Below, piece after piece: positions 38,878 to 47,277 of a stretch of 64,000 bases of DNA. The position numbers and the translations under genes are program-made. Position 1 is the stretch's first letter. Each line of letters opens with the position of its first letter. The notes under the pieces are model-generated. The model did not search any database, was not told where the DNA came from, and saw nothing but the letters and a program-made list of their open reading frames with translations. This DNA is from Lysobacterales bacterium. Its GTDB lineage: Bacteria; Pseudomonadota; Gammaproteobacteria; Xanthomonadales; SZUA-5. Location: contig JABAQR010000030.1 in the NCBI GenBank assembly GCA_019187485.1, positions 1 to 64,000 of the forward strand. The letters run 5' to 3'.

Positions 38878-39188
38878 TGGCGAACGAAGGCGCCGGGTCC
38901 GCCCGAATGGATGCTGCCGAGGTGGCTGGAGCGATGCCGCTGGTGCAGACGGTCGGCGCGGTGCTTTGGCCTTCTTTTTTTGCCGCATGCGTGGCAACGA
39001 TGGTGTTCTTCGGCTTCGTCGATCCCACCGAACTTGGCACCATCACCTTCCCGCAAGTGCAGGTCTCGCGCGAGTGGGGTTATACCCTCGGTTTCTTCAT
39101 GTTCTGGGCATGCACCTTCAGCAGCAGCCTGTTCACCTGGATCCTGCTGCGACCGCGAGCGGAAATCGATCGTCCGCAGCGCCGGTGA
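38877..39188 (+). CDS. Two-helix membrane protein in the cbb3 operon
   Basis: A 103-residue protein translationally coupled to ccoP (TGATG). It has two hydrophobic segments (VLWPSFFAACVATMVFFGFV and YTLGFFMFWACTFSSSLFTWILL) separated by a short polar loop (DPTELGTITFPQVQVSREWG). I know no name for it. It takes the place where ccoG or ccoH might be expected and could be an assembly factor. Its neighbours leave little doubt it is co-expressed. Confidence 0.8.
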   Translation: MANEGAGSARMDAAEVAGAMPLVQTVGAVLWPSFFAACVATMVFFGFVDPTELGTITFPQVQVSREWGYTLGFFMFWACTFSSSLFTWILLRPRAEIDRPQRR

Positions 39189-39219
39189 GGTTGGTTCCGA
39201 CGGATCCGAAAAAGCATAC

Positions 39220-39285
39220 TGACGCAAAGCAACCAGGGTTTTTTGCTTCGATCTTGCTTTGCGTATTTTTCTCCATTTTGCGTCA
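39220..39285. repeat. Inverted repeat with ACGCAAAGC arms (element E)
   Basis: ACGCAAAGCAA at 39222-39232 pairs perfectly with TTGCTTTGCGT at 39254-39264, and TGACGCAAA (39220-39228) can alternatively pair with TTTGCGTCA at 39277-39285. The two possible right arms make it switchable in principle. It lies between the small cbb3 gene and ccoG, ending 23 bases before the ccoG ATG. Confidence 0.75.
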
Positions 39286-39308
39286 AATGCCTTTGACCTG
39301 AACGAAGC

Positions 39309-40931
39309 ATGCAAGGCAAGCCCCTCCCCGTAGCTCTCAGGGTCATCGGCGACGACGATGGCGGCATGTATGCCGCGCACCGCAAGGTTTACCCGCGCGA
39401 GATCGATGGGCGTTTCCAGCGTTTGCGCATGGCGGCGGTTTTGTGGCTGCTCGGGATGTACTACGCATTCCCGTGGATCCAGTGGGAAGGGCGGCAGATG
39501 GTGCTGTTCGATCTGCCGGCGCGCAAGTTCTACATCCTTGGACTGGTATTCTGGCCACAGGACTTCTTCTATCTGGCTGCCTTGCTGATCCTGGCGGCAC
39601 TGAGTCTGTTCTTCTTCACTGCGCTGGCCGGCCGTCTGTGGTGCGGTTTCGCCTGCCCGCAGACCGTCTGGACCGAAGTATTCCTGTGGATGGAACGTTG
39701 GGTCGAGGGCGACCGCAATGCTCGGATACGACTCGATCGAGGGCCGTGGACCGCACGCAAATGGCGGATCAAGATCACCAAACAGTTCCTCTGGATCGGT
39801 TTTGCCCTGTGGACCGGATTCACCTTCGTGGGCTTCTTCACGCCGATCCGCGAACTCGGCGTCCACCTGCTTCATCTCGATCTCGGCGGCTGGGAGTGGT
39901 TCTGGTTCGGGTTCTACAGCTTCGCCACCTGGGGCAACGCCGGCCTGTTGCGCGAACAGGTCTGCAAGTACATGTGCCCCTACGCACGCTTCCAAGGGGC
40001 GATGATTGACAACGACACCCTGAACATCACCTACGACGAAGCCCGTGGTGAACCGCGCGGCGCGCGCAAGCGGGCGGTGAAGGGAGTGGCGGAGAGACGG
40101 GCACTGGAAGTGGGAGCGGGGCGGGAAGCAGGCACGGATCTGGAAACCGAAGGCCAGGACGCAAGCTCGAACGGACCGGCGGGTCGCAGTCTCGCGGAAG
40201 TGGTGGAGCAGGTCCGTCGGGAATCCGCGCCGCAGGAATCAGCGCCTCGACCTTCAGTTCCCGCATCCGCTTCTGCTTTTCCGACCCCACCCGAAATCAG
40301 GCAGCCTTCCGCCGCTTCCCTCGGCGACTGCATCGACTGCATGGCCTGTGTACTGGTCTGCCCGACCGGCATCGACATCCGCGATGGGCTGCAATACGAA
40401 TGCATTGGTTGCGCGGCGTGCATCGACGCCTGCGACGAGGTCATGGACAAGGTCGGCTATCCGCGCGGACTGGTGCGCTACAGCACCGAGCACGCGATGC
40501 GGGGTCAGCCGACGCGCCTGATCCGCAAGCGCATCGTGGTCTACGGGTTGCTGTTGCTGTGGATCGCGTTCGCGCTCGCGTACTCGCTGGTCACGCGCGT
40601 ACCCCTGATCGTCGACGTGATCCGTGATCGCGGCGATCTCTACCGGGAGAGCGCGGCCGGGCTGATCGAGAACAGCTATCAGCTCAAATTGATGAACAAG
40701 ACCGAGCGGACGCGCAGCTTCCAGATCAGTCTCGTCGAGCCTGCGGGTGTACACATCGTCGGCGCCACCGAGGTGGAAGTGCAGGGCGGAGCGATCCACA
40801 ACCTGGCGCTGACGCTTGCGGCCAAGCCTGGCGCTGTGCGGGGCATGGTGCCGGTGCGGCTGCGTATCGTCGCCAGCGACGACGCTGCGGTGCAAAGGCT
40901 GGAGCAGACGCGTTTCTTCGCGCCGCAGTAG
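39309..40931 (+). CDS. ccoG: Cytochrome c oxidase accessory protein CcoG, with internal insertion
   Basis: A 540-residue Fe-S membrane protein needed for cbb3 copper handling. Family parts are CGFACPQTVWTEVFLW, EQVCKYMCPYARFQ, and two Cys clusters CIDCMACVLVCPTGIDIR and ECIGCAACIDACDE, plus a C-terminal Ig-like domain. Between DEARGEPRGARKR and GDCIDCMAC there are about 75 extra residues (about 258-337), low in complexity (Ala, Glu, Pro, Ser). The insertion keeps the frame. Its DNA has a purine-rich left half and a pyrimidine-rich right half that are partly complementary (40122-40283). The usual neighbours ccoH, ccoI and ccoS are not here. Confidence 0.95.
   Translation: MQGKPLPVALRVIGDDDGGMYAAHRKVYPREIDGRFQRLRMAAVLWLLGMYYAFPWIQWEGRQMVLFDLPARKFYILGLVFWPQDFFYLAALLILAALSLFFFTALAGRLWCGFACPQTVWTEVFLWMERWVEGDRNARIRLDRGPWTARKWRIKITKQFLWIGFALWTGFTFVGFFTPIRELGVHLLHLDLGGWEWFWFGFYSFATWGNAGLLREQVCKYMCPYARFQGAMIDNDTLNITYDEARGEPRGARKRAVKGVAERRALEVGAGREAGTDLETEGQDASSNGPAGRSLAEVVEQVRRESAPQESAPRPSVPASASAFPTPPEIRQPSAASLGDCIDCMACVLVCPTGIDIRDGLQYECIGCAACIDACDEVMDKVGYPRGLVRYSTEHAMRGQPTRLIRKRIVVYGLLLLWIAFALAYSLVTRVPLIVDVIRDRGDLYRESAAGLIENSYQLKLMNKTERTRSFQISLVEPAGVHIVGATEVEVQGGAIHNLALTLAAKPGAVRGMVPVRLRIVASDDAAVQRLEQTRFFAPQ
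40122..40283. repeat. Imperfect inverted repeat inside ccoG (possible in-frame element)
   Basis: 40122-40152 (purine-rich) and 40251-40283 (pyrimidine-rich) are partly complementary, for example AGCAG with CTGCT, and 10 of 14 in the outer part. The repeat sits wholly within the extra ccoG segment, and its strand asymmetry is the same as in the intergenic elements. Confidence 0.4.
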
Positions 40932-41018
40932 TGGGCCACGCCGGTGCGTGCGGTCAATGCACGCGCAGGACACCGGATGCTGCAAGAATGGTGGCATCGC
41001 CCAGCGTCGGAGTCGCCC

Positions 41019-42134
41019 ATGCATCGAATCCCATGGCTGTTCCTGCTGGGCGCGCTCTCCTGCTGCGGGATGCGCGCGCAGGCGCCGGACCCGGTGCCCG
41101 CGCCATTCGTCGCGCTGGAACAGGGGCGTTTCGACGAGCCCTGGGCGATGGCCTTTCTTCCGGACGGACGTTTGCTGGTCAGTGAAAAGGCGGGTCGCCT
41201 GAAACTGCATCGGGCAGACGGCATGAGCACCGAGGTGACCGGGGTGCCGGCGGTGTCCTACGGCGGTCAAGGCGGTCTGGGCGATGTCGTGCTGCATCCG
41301 GATTACGCGGTGAACCAACTCGTCTATCTGAGCTGGGCGGAGGCGGGCGAGGGCGATACGCACGGCGCCGCGGTCGGCCGCGCCCGATTGCTGCTGGACG
41401 AGGCAGGCGGCGGCAGGCTCGCAGGGCTGGAGGTGATCTGGCGTCAGCACCCAAAAATCGAAGGCCGCGGCCACTACGGGCATCGCATTGCCTTCGGCGG
41501 CGATGGAATGCTCTATATCAGTTCGGGTGATCGCCAGCACTTCGATCCGGCACAGGACATGGCATCCAACCTCGGCAAGATCGTGCGCCTGTACGACGAC
41601 GGCCGGGTGCCGGAGGACAATCCTTACGCCGCCCAGGGCGGTATCGCCGCCCAGGTGTGGACCCTGGGTCATCGCAACCCGCTCGGCATCGGTTTCGATG
41701 CCCAGGGGCGCCTGTGGGAGATCGAGCACGGACCGGCCGGTGGCGACGAGTTCAACCTGATCGAAAAGGGCGCCAACTACGGCTATCCGATCGTGTCCAA
41801 CGGCAATCACTACGATGGCCGCGACATCCCGGACCATCCGACCCGCCCCGAGTTCAACGCACCGGAAATCAGCTGGACACCGGTGATCGCTCCCGGCAAC
41901 TTCATGTTCTACAGCGGTTCGATGTTCCCCGCCTGGAAGGACCATGCGTTGATCGCAGGACTCGCCTCCAAGGCGCTGGTGTGCGTAGAGATCGACGGCG
42001 AGCGCGCTCGCGAGATCGCCCGCTACGATCTGGGCGAACGTCTGCGCGAGATCGAACAGGGACCGGACGGCGCAATCTGGCTGCTCGAAGACGGTCGCAG
42101 CGCGCGCCTGCTGAAGCTGCTGCCGAAGGGCTGA
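41019..42134 (+). CDS. PQQ-dependent aldose sugar dehydrogenase (YliI-like)
   Basis: A 371-residue soluble beta-propeller enzyme of the YliI/Asd family, exported to the periplasm with a signal peptide (IPWLFLLGALSCC). Conserved parts are FDEPWAMAFLPDGRLLVSEKAGRL, GGQGGLGDVVLHPDY, GRGHYGHRIAFGGDGMLYISSGDR, NPLGIGFDAQGRLWEIEHGPAGGDEFNLI and NYGYPIVS. It oxidises aldoses using PQQ. The ATG at 41019 gives a clean signal peptide; the frame is open 75 bases upstream, without similarity. Confidence 0.92.
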   Translation: MHRIPWLFLLGALSCCGMRAQAPDPVPAPFVALEQGRFDEPWAMAFLPDGRLLVSEKAGRLKLHRADGMSTEVTGVPAVSYGGQGGLGDVVLHPDYAVNQLVYLSWAEAGEGDTHGAAVGRARLLLDEAGGGRLAGLEVIWRQHPKIEGRGHYGHRIAFGGDGMLYISSGDRQHFDPAQDMASNLGKIVRLYDDGRVPEDNPYAAQGGIAAQVWTLGHRNPLGIGFDAQGRLWEIEHGPAGGDEFNLIEKGANYGYPIVSNGNHYDGRDIPDHPTRPEFNAPEISWTPVIAPGNFMFYSGSMFPAWKDHALIAGLASKALVCVEIDGERAREIARYDLGERLREIEQGPDGAIWLLEDGRSARLLKLLPKG

Positions 42135-42138
42135 TGCG

Positions 42139-42549
42139 ATGGCGGTCGAAACGGCACCGCACGAGGGTGTCGGCGCTCAGCGCCGGCGCCTGTTCGCCGA
42201 GGCGATGAAACTGCAGATGAAGCTGTGGGTCGAGGCAGCACGCGACCTCGTCCTGAGTCCGATCGCTCTGCTGGCGGTGGTGCTCGACCTGGTGCTCGCG
42301 GGCAGGCAGACGCCGCGGCATTTCCAGCGCACCCTCGATTTCGGCCGACGCAGCGACCGCTGGATCGACCTGTGGGGCGCCGAACGCGCCCACGGCGGCG
42401 AGGTCGTCGATGGCCTGCTGGACGGTGTCGTGGAGGCGCTGCGCGATCCCGAGGCGGGTGTGCGCAGGGCGCGGGTGCTGCGACGCTGGGTCGAGCGTCA
42501 GGCGGTGCGTGCGCGTCGTCGAGTCGAGCGGCCGGCACCGCCGGGCTGA
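42139..42549 (+). CDS. Conserved hypothetical protein
   Basis: A 136-residue protein 4 bases downstream of the sugar dehydrogenase, so co-transcribed. It is Arg- and Ala-rich with one hydrophobic segment (LVLSPIALLAVVLDLVLAG) and a basic end. No family was recognised, and membrane association is likely. Confidence 0.6.
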   Translation: MAVETAPHEGVGAQRRRLFAEAMKLQMKLWVEAARDLVLSPIALLAVVLDLVLAGRQTPRHFQRTLDFGRRSDRWIDLWGAERAHGGEVVDGLLDGVVEALRDPEAGVRRARVLRRWVERQAVRARRRVERPAPPG

Positions 42550-42603
42550 TCGGAGCGACCAGGGTTTCGCCCTCGCGGTCGGGTTCGACGCGGCAGGCGT
42601 GTT

Positions 42604-43383
42604 TCAGTCCAGCGGTCGCCACGCGCTCGCGTCCAGCGTCTCGCGGTAGGCGTGCCAGGTCGCGTAGGCGAGCCAAGGCATCAGCAGCACCATCCCCAGG
42701 AACAGCGTCGCGAAGCCCAGCGCGGTCAGCAGGGCGATCAACAACCCCCACAGCAGCGTTGCGCCTTTGTTGCGCAACACCGCGTGTACGCTGGAGACGC
42801 AAGCGGTGACCATGTCGACATCGCGGTCGGCGATCATTGGCAGCGAAAAGGCCGCCGTTGCGAAAGTGAAGGCGGCGAAGACCGATCCCACTGCGGAGCC
42901 GATCGCAAGATATTCGACTAAACCCGACCGGTCGCCTGCCTGCACCGGCACGAACACGTTGACCATCATCCCGGCGCGCGACCACAGCAGCAGGATCACC
43001 AGTTGCGCCAACGCGAACACGCCGGCCTGACCGACCACCCGACGCGCCAGCACGAAGGAACTGACCAGCGTCGGTCGCCGACCTGCTTCGAGTTCTCGAC
43101 TGACGCAGTAGAGTCCCGCGGCGATCAGCGGCGCCACGAACACGAAGCCCGACAACAGCGCCGCAAGCAATGCGAAGCGGCCGAGTTGCCAGGCCAGCCA
43201 GGACACCAGCACGCTGACCATCGCGATCACGCCGCCGAACAGCAGCGAGAGCCCTGGCGCTGCACACAGGTCGCGCCAGCCGGCGGCGAGCCAGCGCAGC
43301 GGCGCGTGCAATTCCAGATCCCGGCACGGCACGACGAACGGACGTGCGTCCGCAGCATTCGAGGAGCCAGGATCGACCTGCAT
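42604..43383 (-). CDS. DUF2189 membrane protein
   Basis: A 259-residue protein with six predicted membrane helices. Family features are LRWLAAGWRDLCAAPGLSLLFGG at the start, SGFVFVAPLIAAGLYCVSRELEAG, and RDVDMVTACVSSVHAVLRNKGATLLWG. DUF2189 proteins are sometimes annotated as cytochrome c oxidase subunit-like, but their role is not known. The start is ATG 43383 (MQVDPGS) behind GGAGG; 43398 is an alternative. Confidence 0.88.
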   Translation of the reverse strand: MQVDPGSSNAADARPFVVPCRDLELHAPLRWLAAGWRDLCAAPGLSLLFGGVIAMVSVLVSWLAWQLGRFALLAALLSGFVFVAPLIAAGLYCVSRELEAGRRPTLVSSFVLARRVVGQAGVFALAQLVILLLWSRAGMMVNVFVPVQAGDRSGLVEYLAIGSAVGSVFAAFTFATAAFSLPMIADRDVDMVTACVSSVHAVLRNKGATLLWGLLIALLTALGFATLFLGMVLLMPWLAYATWHAYRETLDASAWRPLD

Positions 43384-43544
43384 GTTGCCTCCGACCATGG
43401 ATGCGCGGCAATGCTACGCCGCTGCGACCGGTGCCGAAGCGCGACGATACCCGGTTGCACCCCCGATGACCGCGGGCCACCGAACTGCTAGTCTGCGCGC
43501 CCTTTTCATGCCGACCACAGTGCCGGCTTCAACTGGAGAATGAC

Positions 43545-43673
43545 ATGGGTCGTGGCGACAAGCGCAGCCGCAAGGGCAAGATCTTCAAGGGTTCCTATGG
43601 CAACAGCCGCCTGCAGAAAGCGAAGAAGGCCGTCGCCCCGGTTGCGCCCGCAAAGACAGTTCGGAAGGGCTGA
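43545..43673 (+). CDS. 30S ribosomal protein THX
   Basis: A 42-residue, very basic protein: MGRGDKRSRKGKIFKGSYGN at its start. This is the THX family signature (GDKxxRKGKIxxGSYGxxR), a small subunit protein first found in Thermus. It is followed by an Ala/Pro/Lys tail. The ATG at 43545 has GGAG at suitable spacing, and there is a divergent gap to the DUF2189 gene. Confidence 0.92.
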   Translation: MGRGDKRSRKGKIFKGSYGNSRLQKAKKAVAPVAPAKTVRKG

Positions 43674-43708
43674 AGCGTAGCCAACGCAGGTACGTCGGCT
43701 TTCTGCGA

Positions 43709-44935
43709 TCAGTGGTGTTCCGGGCGGCTGTGGATGACGTTGCCGCCGGCCACCACTTCGCGCGCGAGCGTGCCGCCGATCCAGTAGCACAGCTCAGCCG
43801 GCGTTTCCGCATCCCAGCAGACGAAGTCCGCGCGTCGCCCTGGCGCGAGGCAACCGTGGGTGTCCGCGATTCCCAGCGCGCGTGCGGCGTGGCTGGTGAC
43901 GCCCGCCAGCGCTTCTTCGATAGTCAGGTCGAACAGGCCAATGGCCAGGCTCATCGCGGTCCGCAAGGACAGCAGCGGCGAGGTGCCGGGGTTGAGGTCG
44001 GTGGCAACCGCCATCGCTGCGCCGGCTGCGCGCAACTGCGCCACTGGCGGCTTGCGCGTCTCCTTCAGCACCAGGTAGGCGGCTGGCAGCAGGACCGCGA
44101 CGGTGCCGGCGCGCGCCAGCGCCGCGCAACCGGCGGCGTCGGTGTACTCCAGGTGATCCGCCGACAGCGCGCCGAATTCGGCCGCGAGCGCGGCACCCTG
44201 CTGGTCGCTCAGCTGGTCGGCGTGCAGCCGCAGCGGCAGGTTCAGCGCGCGCGCCGCGTTGAACAGCAGGCGCACTTCGTCGGCATGGAAGGCGATGCCC
44301 TCGTGATAGGCATCGACCGCGTCGACCAGGCCTTCGGCCGCGAGTTGCGGCAGCCACTCGGCGACCGCCGCGTGCACCCAGGCGGCGCGGTCGCCGGCAT
44401 CCGGCGGTAAGCTGTGCAGCGCCAGATAGGTGGTGCGCACGGTCAGCCCGAGCGAGCGCCCCAGGCGCCGCGCGACCTTCAGCATCTTGCGTTCCGATTC
44501 CAGGTCGAGCCCGTAACCGCTCTTGATCTCGATCGTGGTCACGCCGTCGGCGATCAGCTGCCGCGCGCGCGCGGCAGCCAGCGCGTAGAGCTCGTCGGCA
44601 CTCGCCGCACGGGTCGCACGCACGCTGCCGGCGATTCCGCCGCCGCGCGCGGCGATGTCGGCGTAGCTGACACCGCCCAGGCGCTGGCGGTACTCGTCGG
44701 CGCGCTGGCCGGCGAACACCAGGTGGGTGTGGCAGTCGATCAGGCCGGGCGTCACCAGCCCGTGGGCGAGCCGGCGCACTTCGCGCGCGAGCCGGGACGG
44801 CGCATCCGGAAGCTCGCTGGCCGGTCCGGAGTAGGCAATGCGCCCGCCCTGGCTGGCGAGCGCCGCATCCTCGACCAACGTTGGCGAGTTGCCGCCGGTC
44901 CACAGGCGCGGCGCGATCCACAGGCAATCCCACAT
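43709..44935 (-). CDS. hutI: Imidazolonepropionase
   Basis: A 408-residue amidohydrolase that opens the ring of imidazolone-5-propionate to formiminoglutamate in histidine degradation. The metal-binding HxH is in PGLIDCHTHLVFAG; IEIKSGYGLDLESERKML, LHADQLSDQQG, SADHLEYTD and VATDLNPGTSP are family motifs. The start is at MWDCLWIAPRLW (44935). It is divergent from hutF, with a 70-base gap; hutH, hutU and hutG are not in the window. Confidence 0.96.
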   Translation of the reverse strand: MWDCLWIAPRLWTGGNSPTLVEDAALASQGGRIAYSGPASELPDAPSRLAREVRRLAHGLVTPGLIDCHTHLVFAGQRADEYRQRLGGVSYADIAARGGGIAGSVRATRAASADELYALAAARARQLIADGVTTIEIKSGYGLDLESERKMLKVARRLGRSLGLTVRTTYLALHSLPPDAGDRAAWVHAAVAEWLPQLAAEGLVDAVDAYHEGIAFHADEVRLLFNAARALNLPLRLHADQLSDQQGAALAAEFGALSADHLEYTDAAGCAALARAGTVAVLLPAAYLVLKETRKPPVAQLRAAGAAMAVATDLNPGTSPLLSLRTAMSLAIGLFDLTIEEALAGVTSHAARALGIADTHGCLAPGRRADFVCWDAETPAELCYWIGGTLAREVVAGGNVIHSRPEHH

Positions 44936-45005
44936 CGTTCGGCTGGCTCCGTGGACGGTCGGTCTTCGACGTAGCATGCGGCGACGTCCTTACACGGGAT
45001 AGCAC

Positions 45006-46364
45006 ATGTTCGAGGGTCACTGCGACTACGCGCTGCTGCCGCAGGGCTGGCGTGCGAACGTGCGCCTGCGCGCCGGTGCCGATGGTCGCTGGGTCGAGGT
45101 CGCAGCCGACCAGGACCGCGAGGGTTTGCCGCGCCTCGGGCGCTGGGTGCTGCCGGGGATGCCGAACCTGCATTCGCACGCCTTCCAGCGCGCGATGGCC
45201 GGCGATGCCGAGCGCTACGGGCATCCGGACGACAGCTTCTGGAGCTGGCGCGAGGCGATGTATGCACACGCCGGGCGCATCGATCCCGATTCACTGCACG
45301 CGATCGCGCGCTGGCTGTACACCGAGATGCTGGAAGCGGGCTACACGCGCGTCTGCGAGTTCCACTACGTGCACCACCGGCCCGGCGGCGAGCGCTACGC
45401 ACCGCCCGCGGCGATGGCGCAGGCGCTCCTCGCCGCCGCGGACGAGGCCGGCATCGGCCTGACCCTGTTGCCGACCTTGTACCAGCGCGGCGGCCTGCGG
45501 GACGAAGCACTGGCGCCGCGGCAGTTGCGCTTCGGCTGCGGCAACGACGAATTCCTGTCCCTGTGCGCCGGGCTCGCGGCGCGCGCGGATGGCGCGCGCC
45601 TGCGCGTGGGCGCCGCGATCCACTCGCTGCGCGCGGTGTCCGGTGCCTCCTTGCAAGCCTTGCTCGGCGAGCCATTCTGGCGTGGCCGTCCGCTGCACAT
45701 CCACGTCGCCGAGCAGCGGATCGAGGTCGACGCATGCCTGGCGGTGCACGGGCGCCGGCCGATCGAACGACTCTTCGACCTGGTCGATGTCGATGCCCGC
45801 TGGTGCCTGGTGCACGCCACCCACGCAAGCGCCAGCGAACTGGATGCGATCGCACGCAGCGGCGCGGTGGTCGGCGTCTGCACCAGCACCGAGGCGAATC
45901 TTGGCGACGGGCTGTTCGATCTCGCTGGCCTGCGCGCGCGCGGCGGTGCCTGGGGCATCGGTTCGGACAGCCACATCGGCCTGGACCCGCGCGAGGAACT
46001 GCGCTGGCTGGAGTACCAGGCACGCCTGGCCAGCGGCCGTCGCACCGTGCTCGGAGGTCCGGCGCACGAGGATGTTGCGGCCAACCTGTGGCTGGAAGCG
46101 GTCCATGGCGGAGCGCGCGCCTGCGGCGCGGTTGTCGGCGGCCTGCGCCTCGGGGCCGATGCCGACTGGCTGGTGCTGGACGAAGACGACCCGGCGTTCG
46201 CCGGTGCCGGACCGGAGAATCTGCTCGGCCGCTGGCTGTTTGCACCGGCACGGTGGCCGCCGCTCGCGGTCGGCAGCGCGGGTCGCCTGCGTGTGATCGC
46301 CGGGCGGCACCTTGCGCACGATGCGCACGCGCGGGCCTGGCGGTCGACGCTCGCCAGGCTGTGA
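45006..46364 (+). CDS. hutF: Formimidoylglutamate deiminase
   Basis: A 452-residue amidohydrolase converting N-formimino-glutamate to N-formyl-glutamate, the first step of the two-step (HutF/HutG) ending of histidine breakdown. Metal ligands are in MPNLHSHAFQRAMAG, HIHVAEQ, LVHATHAS and GIGSDSHIGLDPREELRWLEY. HutF implies the formylglutamate route. It is divergent from hutI. No HutC operator was recognised in the gap. Confidence 0.95.
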   Translation: MFEGHCDYALLPQGWRANVRLRAGADGRWVEVAADQDREGLPRLGRWVLPGMPNLHSHAFQRAMAGDAERYGHPDDSFWSWREAMYAHAGRIDPDSLHAIARWLYTEMLEAGYTRVCEFHYVHHRPGGERYAPPAAMAQALLAAADEAGIGLTLLPTLYQRGGLRDEALAPRQLRFGCGNDEFLSLCAGLAARADGARLRVGAAIHSLRAVSGASLQALLGEPFWRGRPLHIHVAEQRIEVDACLAVHGRRPIERLFDLVDVDARWCLVHATHASASELDAIARSGAVVGVCTSTEANLGDGLFDLAGLRARGGAWGIGSDSHIGLDPREELRWLEYQARLASGRRTVLGGPAHEDVAANLWLEAVHGGARACGAVVGGLRLGADADWLVLDEDDPAFAGAGPENLLGRWLFAPARWPPLAVGSAGRLRVIAGRHLAHDAHARAWRSTLARL

Positions 46365-46458
46365 GTCGCACAGGGCCACCTTCTCAGACAGCATTCAGCG
46401 CGCGACTGCTGTAATTTCCGCCACGAGCCGGGCCGCGTGCCCCCACGGAGATCGTCGA

Positions 46459-47013
46459 ATGCGCACTCGCAGACTGTCCCTGGCCTGCCTGCTGGCGCCC
46501 GCCCTGGCCTGCGCGCAGGCTGGATACGGCCCGCCGGCCGAGTATCCCGGCGACGAAAACGTGCGCCTGGTGTATGCCGACGTGCTGCGCGTGGATCCGG
46601 TCTACGAGACCGTGCGCGTCAACGAACCGCGCGAGGAGTGCTACGACTCCGAGGTGTCGCGTCGCGGCGGCCGTTATGACAACACCAACACCGGCACCAT
46701 CGTCGGCGCGATCATCGGCGGTGCGCTCGGCAACCAGGTCGGCAAGGGTGATGGCCGGCGCGCAGCGACGGTCGCCGGGGCCGTGGTCGGCGGCGCGATC
46801 GGTCGCGAGGTCGACGCCAACGACAATCCCTCGCGCACGTACCGCGGCGTGGAGACGCGCTGCCGCGTGGTCGAGTCCGGCTACGACGAGCGCCGCATCG
46901 TCGGCTACGACGTCGAGTACCGCTACCGTGGCGAAGTGTTCTTCTCACGCTTGGGCTATGACCCGGGTGAGAAGCTGCGCGTGCGCGTGTCGGTGGAGCC
47001 GGCGGATCCGTGA
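46459..47013 (+). CDS. Glycine-zipper 2TM surface protein
   Basis: A 184-residue exported protein: signal peptide (LSLACLLAPALACAQA), then a central Gly-zipper segment (GTIVGAIIGGALGNQVGKGDGRRAATVAGAVVGGAIG split by polar residues), and a beta-rich C-terminus (RCRVVESGYDERRIVGYDVEYRYRGEVF). It resembles SlyB/17-kDa antigen-like outer-membrane proteins. The role is probably in the envelope. The ATG at 46459 follows GGAG. Confidence 0.85.
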   Translation: MRTRRLSLACLLAPALACAQAGYGPPAEYPGDENVRLVYADVLRVDPVYETVRVNEPREECYDSEVSRRGGRYDNTNTGTIVGAIIGGALGNQVGKGDGRRAATVAGAVVGGAIGREVDANDNPSRTYRGVETRCRVVESGYDERRIVGYDVEYRYRGEVFFSRLGYDPGEKLRVRVSVEPADP

Positions 47014-47060
47014 TGCTGCGCCCGGCCACACGCCGGGCCCAAACAGCATGGGTTCGCGAA

Positions 47061-47117
47061 GGACGCAAAGGACGCAAAGGACGCAAAGAAGCGCGCTGAC
47101 CGCCTTTCTTTGCGTCC
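47061..47117. repeat. Inverted repeat with GGACGCAAA tandem arms (element F)
   Basis: Three exact direct repeats of GGACGCAAA (47061-47069, 47070-47078, 47079-47087) are followed by TTTGCGTCC at 47109-47117 and a degenerate copy after it. The loop is about 21 bases. It lies between the glycine-zipper gene and serC, 160 bases before the serC start. Confidence 0.9.
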
Positions 47118-47277
47118 GTTGCGCTATTCGCGGACACAAGACTCCTGGCAAGAAGCCGGAAGCGGCGCGCTGAAGGCAATTCCCCGGCAGCCCAATTCAT
47201 TCGAATACACAAGCCTTCCGCCGTTTGCGGGTGCTCCACTATGCTGCGGCGCGTCAAGCCCTCTCTGGAGCTTTCGC

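Noticed and set aside
39309-40931. Frameshift or assembly error in ccoG
   Set aside because: The extra segment keeps the frame, and both iron-sulfur parts and the C-terminal domain are intact.
47061-47087. Three direct copies of a nonamer as a possible CRISPR array
   Set aside because: Units are directly adjacent without spacers and are followed by their reverse complement; no cas genes.
46945-47151. Short frame with product rich in LCVLCVLCVL
   Set aside because: It is only the translation of the GGACGCAAA tandem repeats of element F. Similar low-complexity frames occur over D, H and I.
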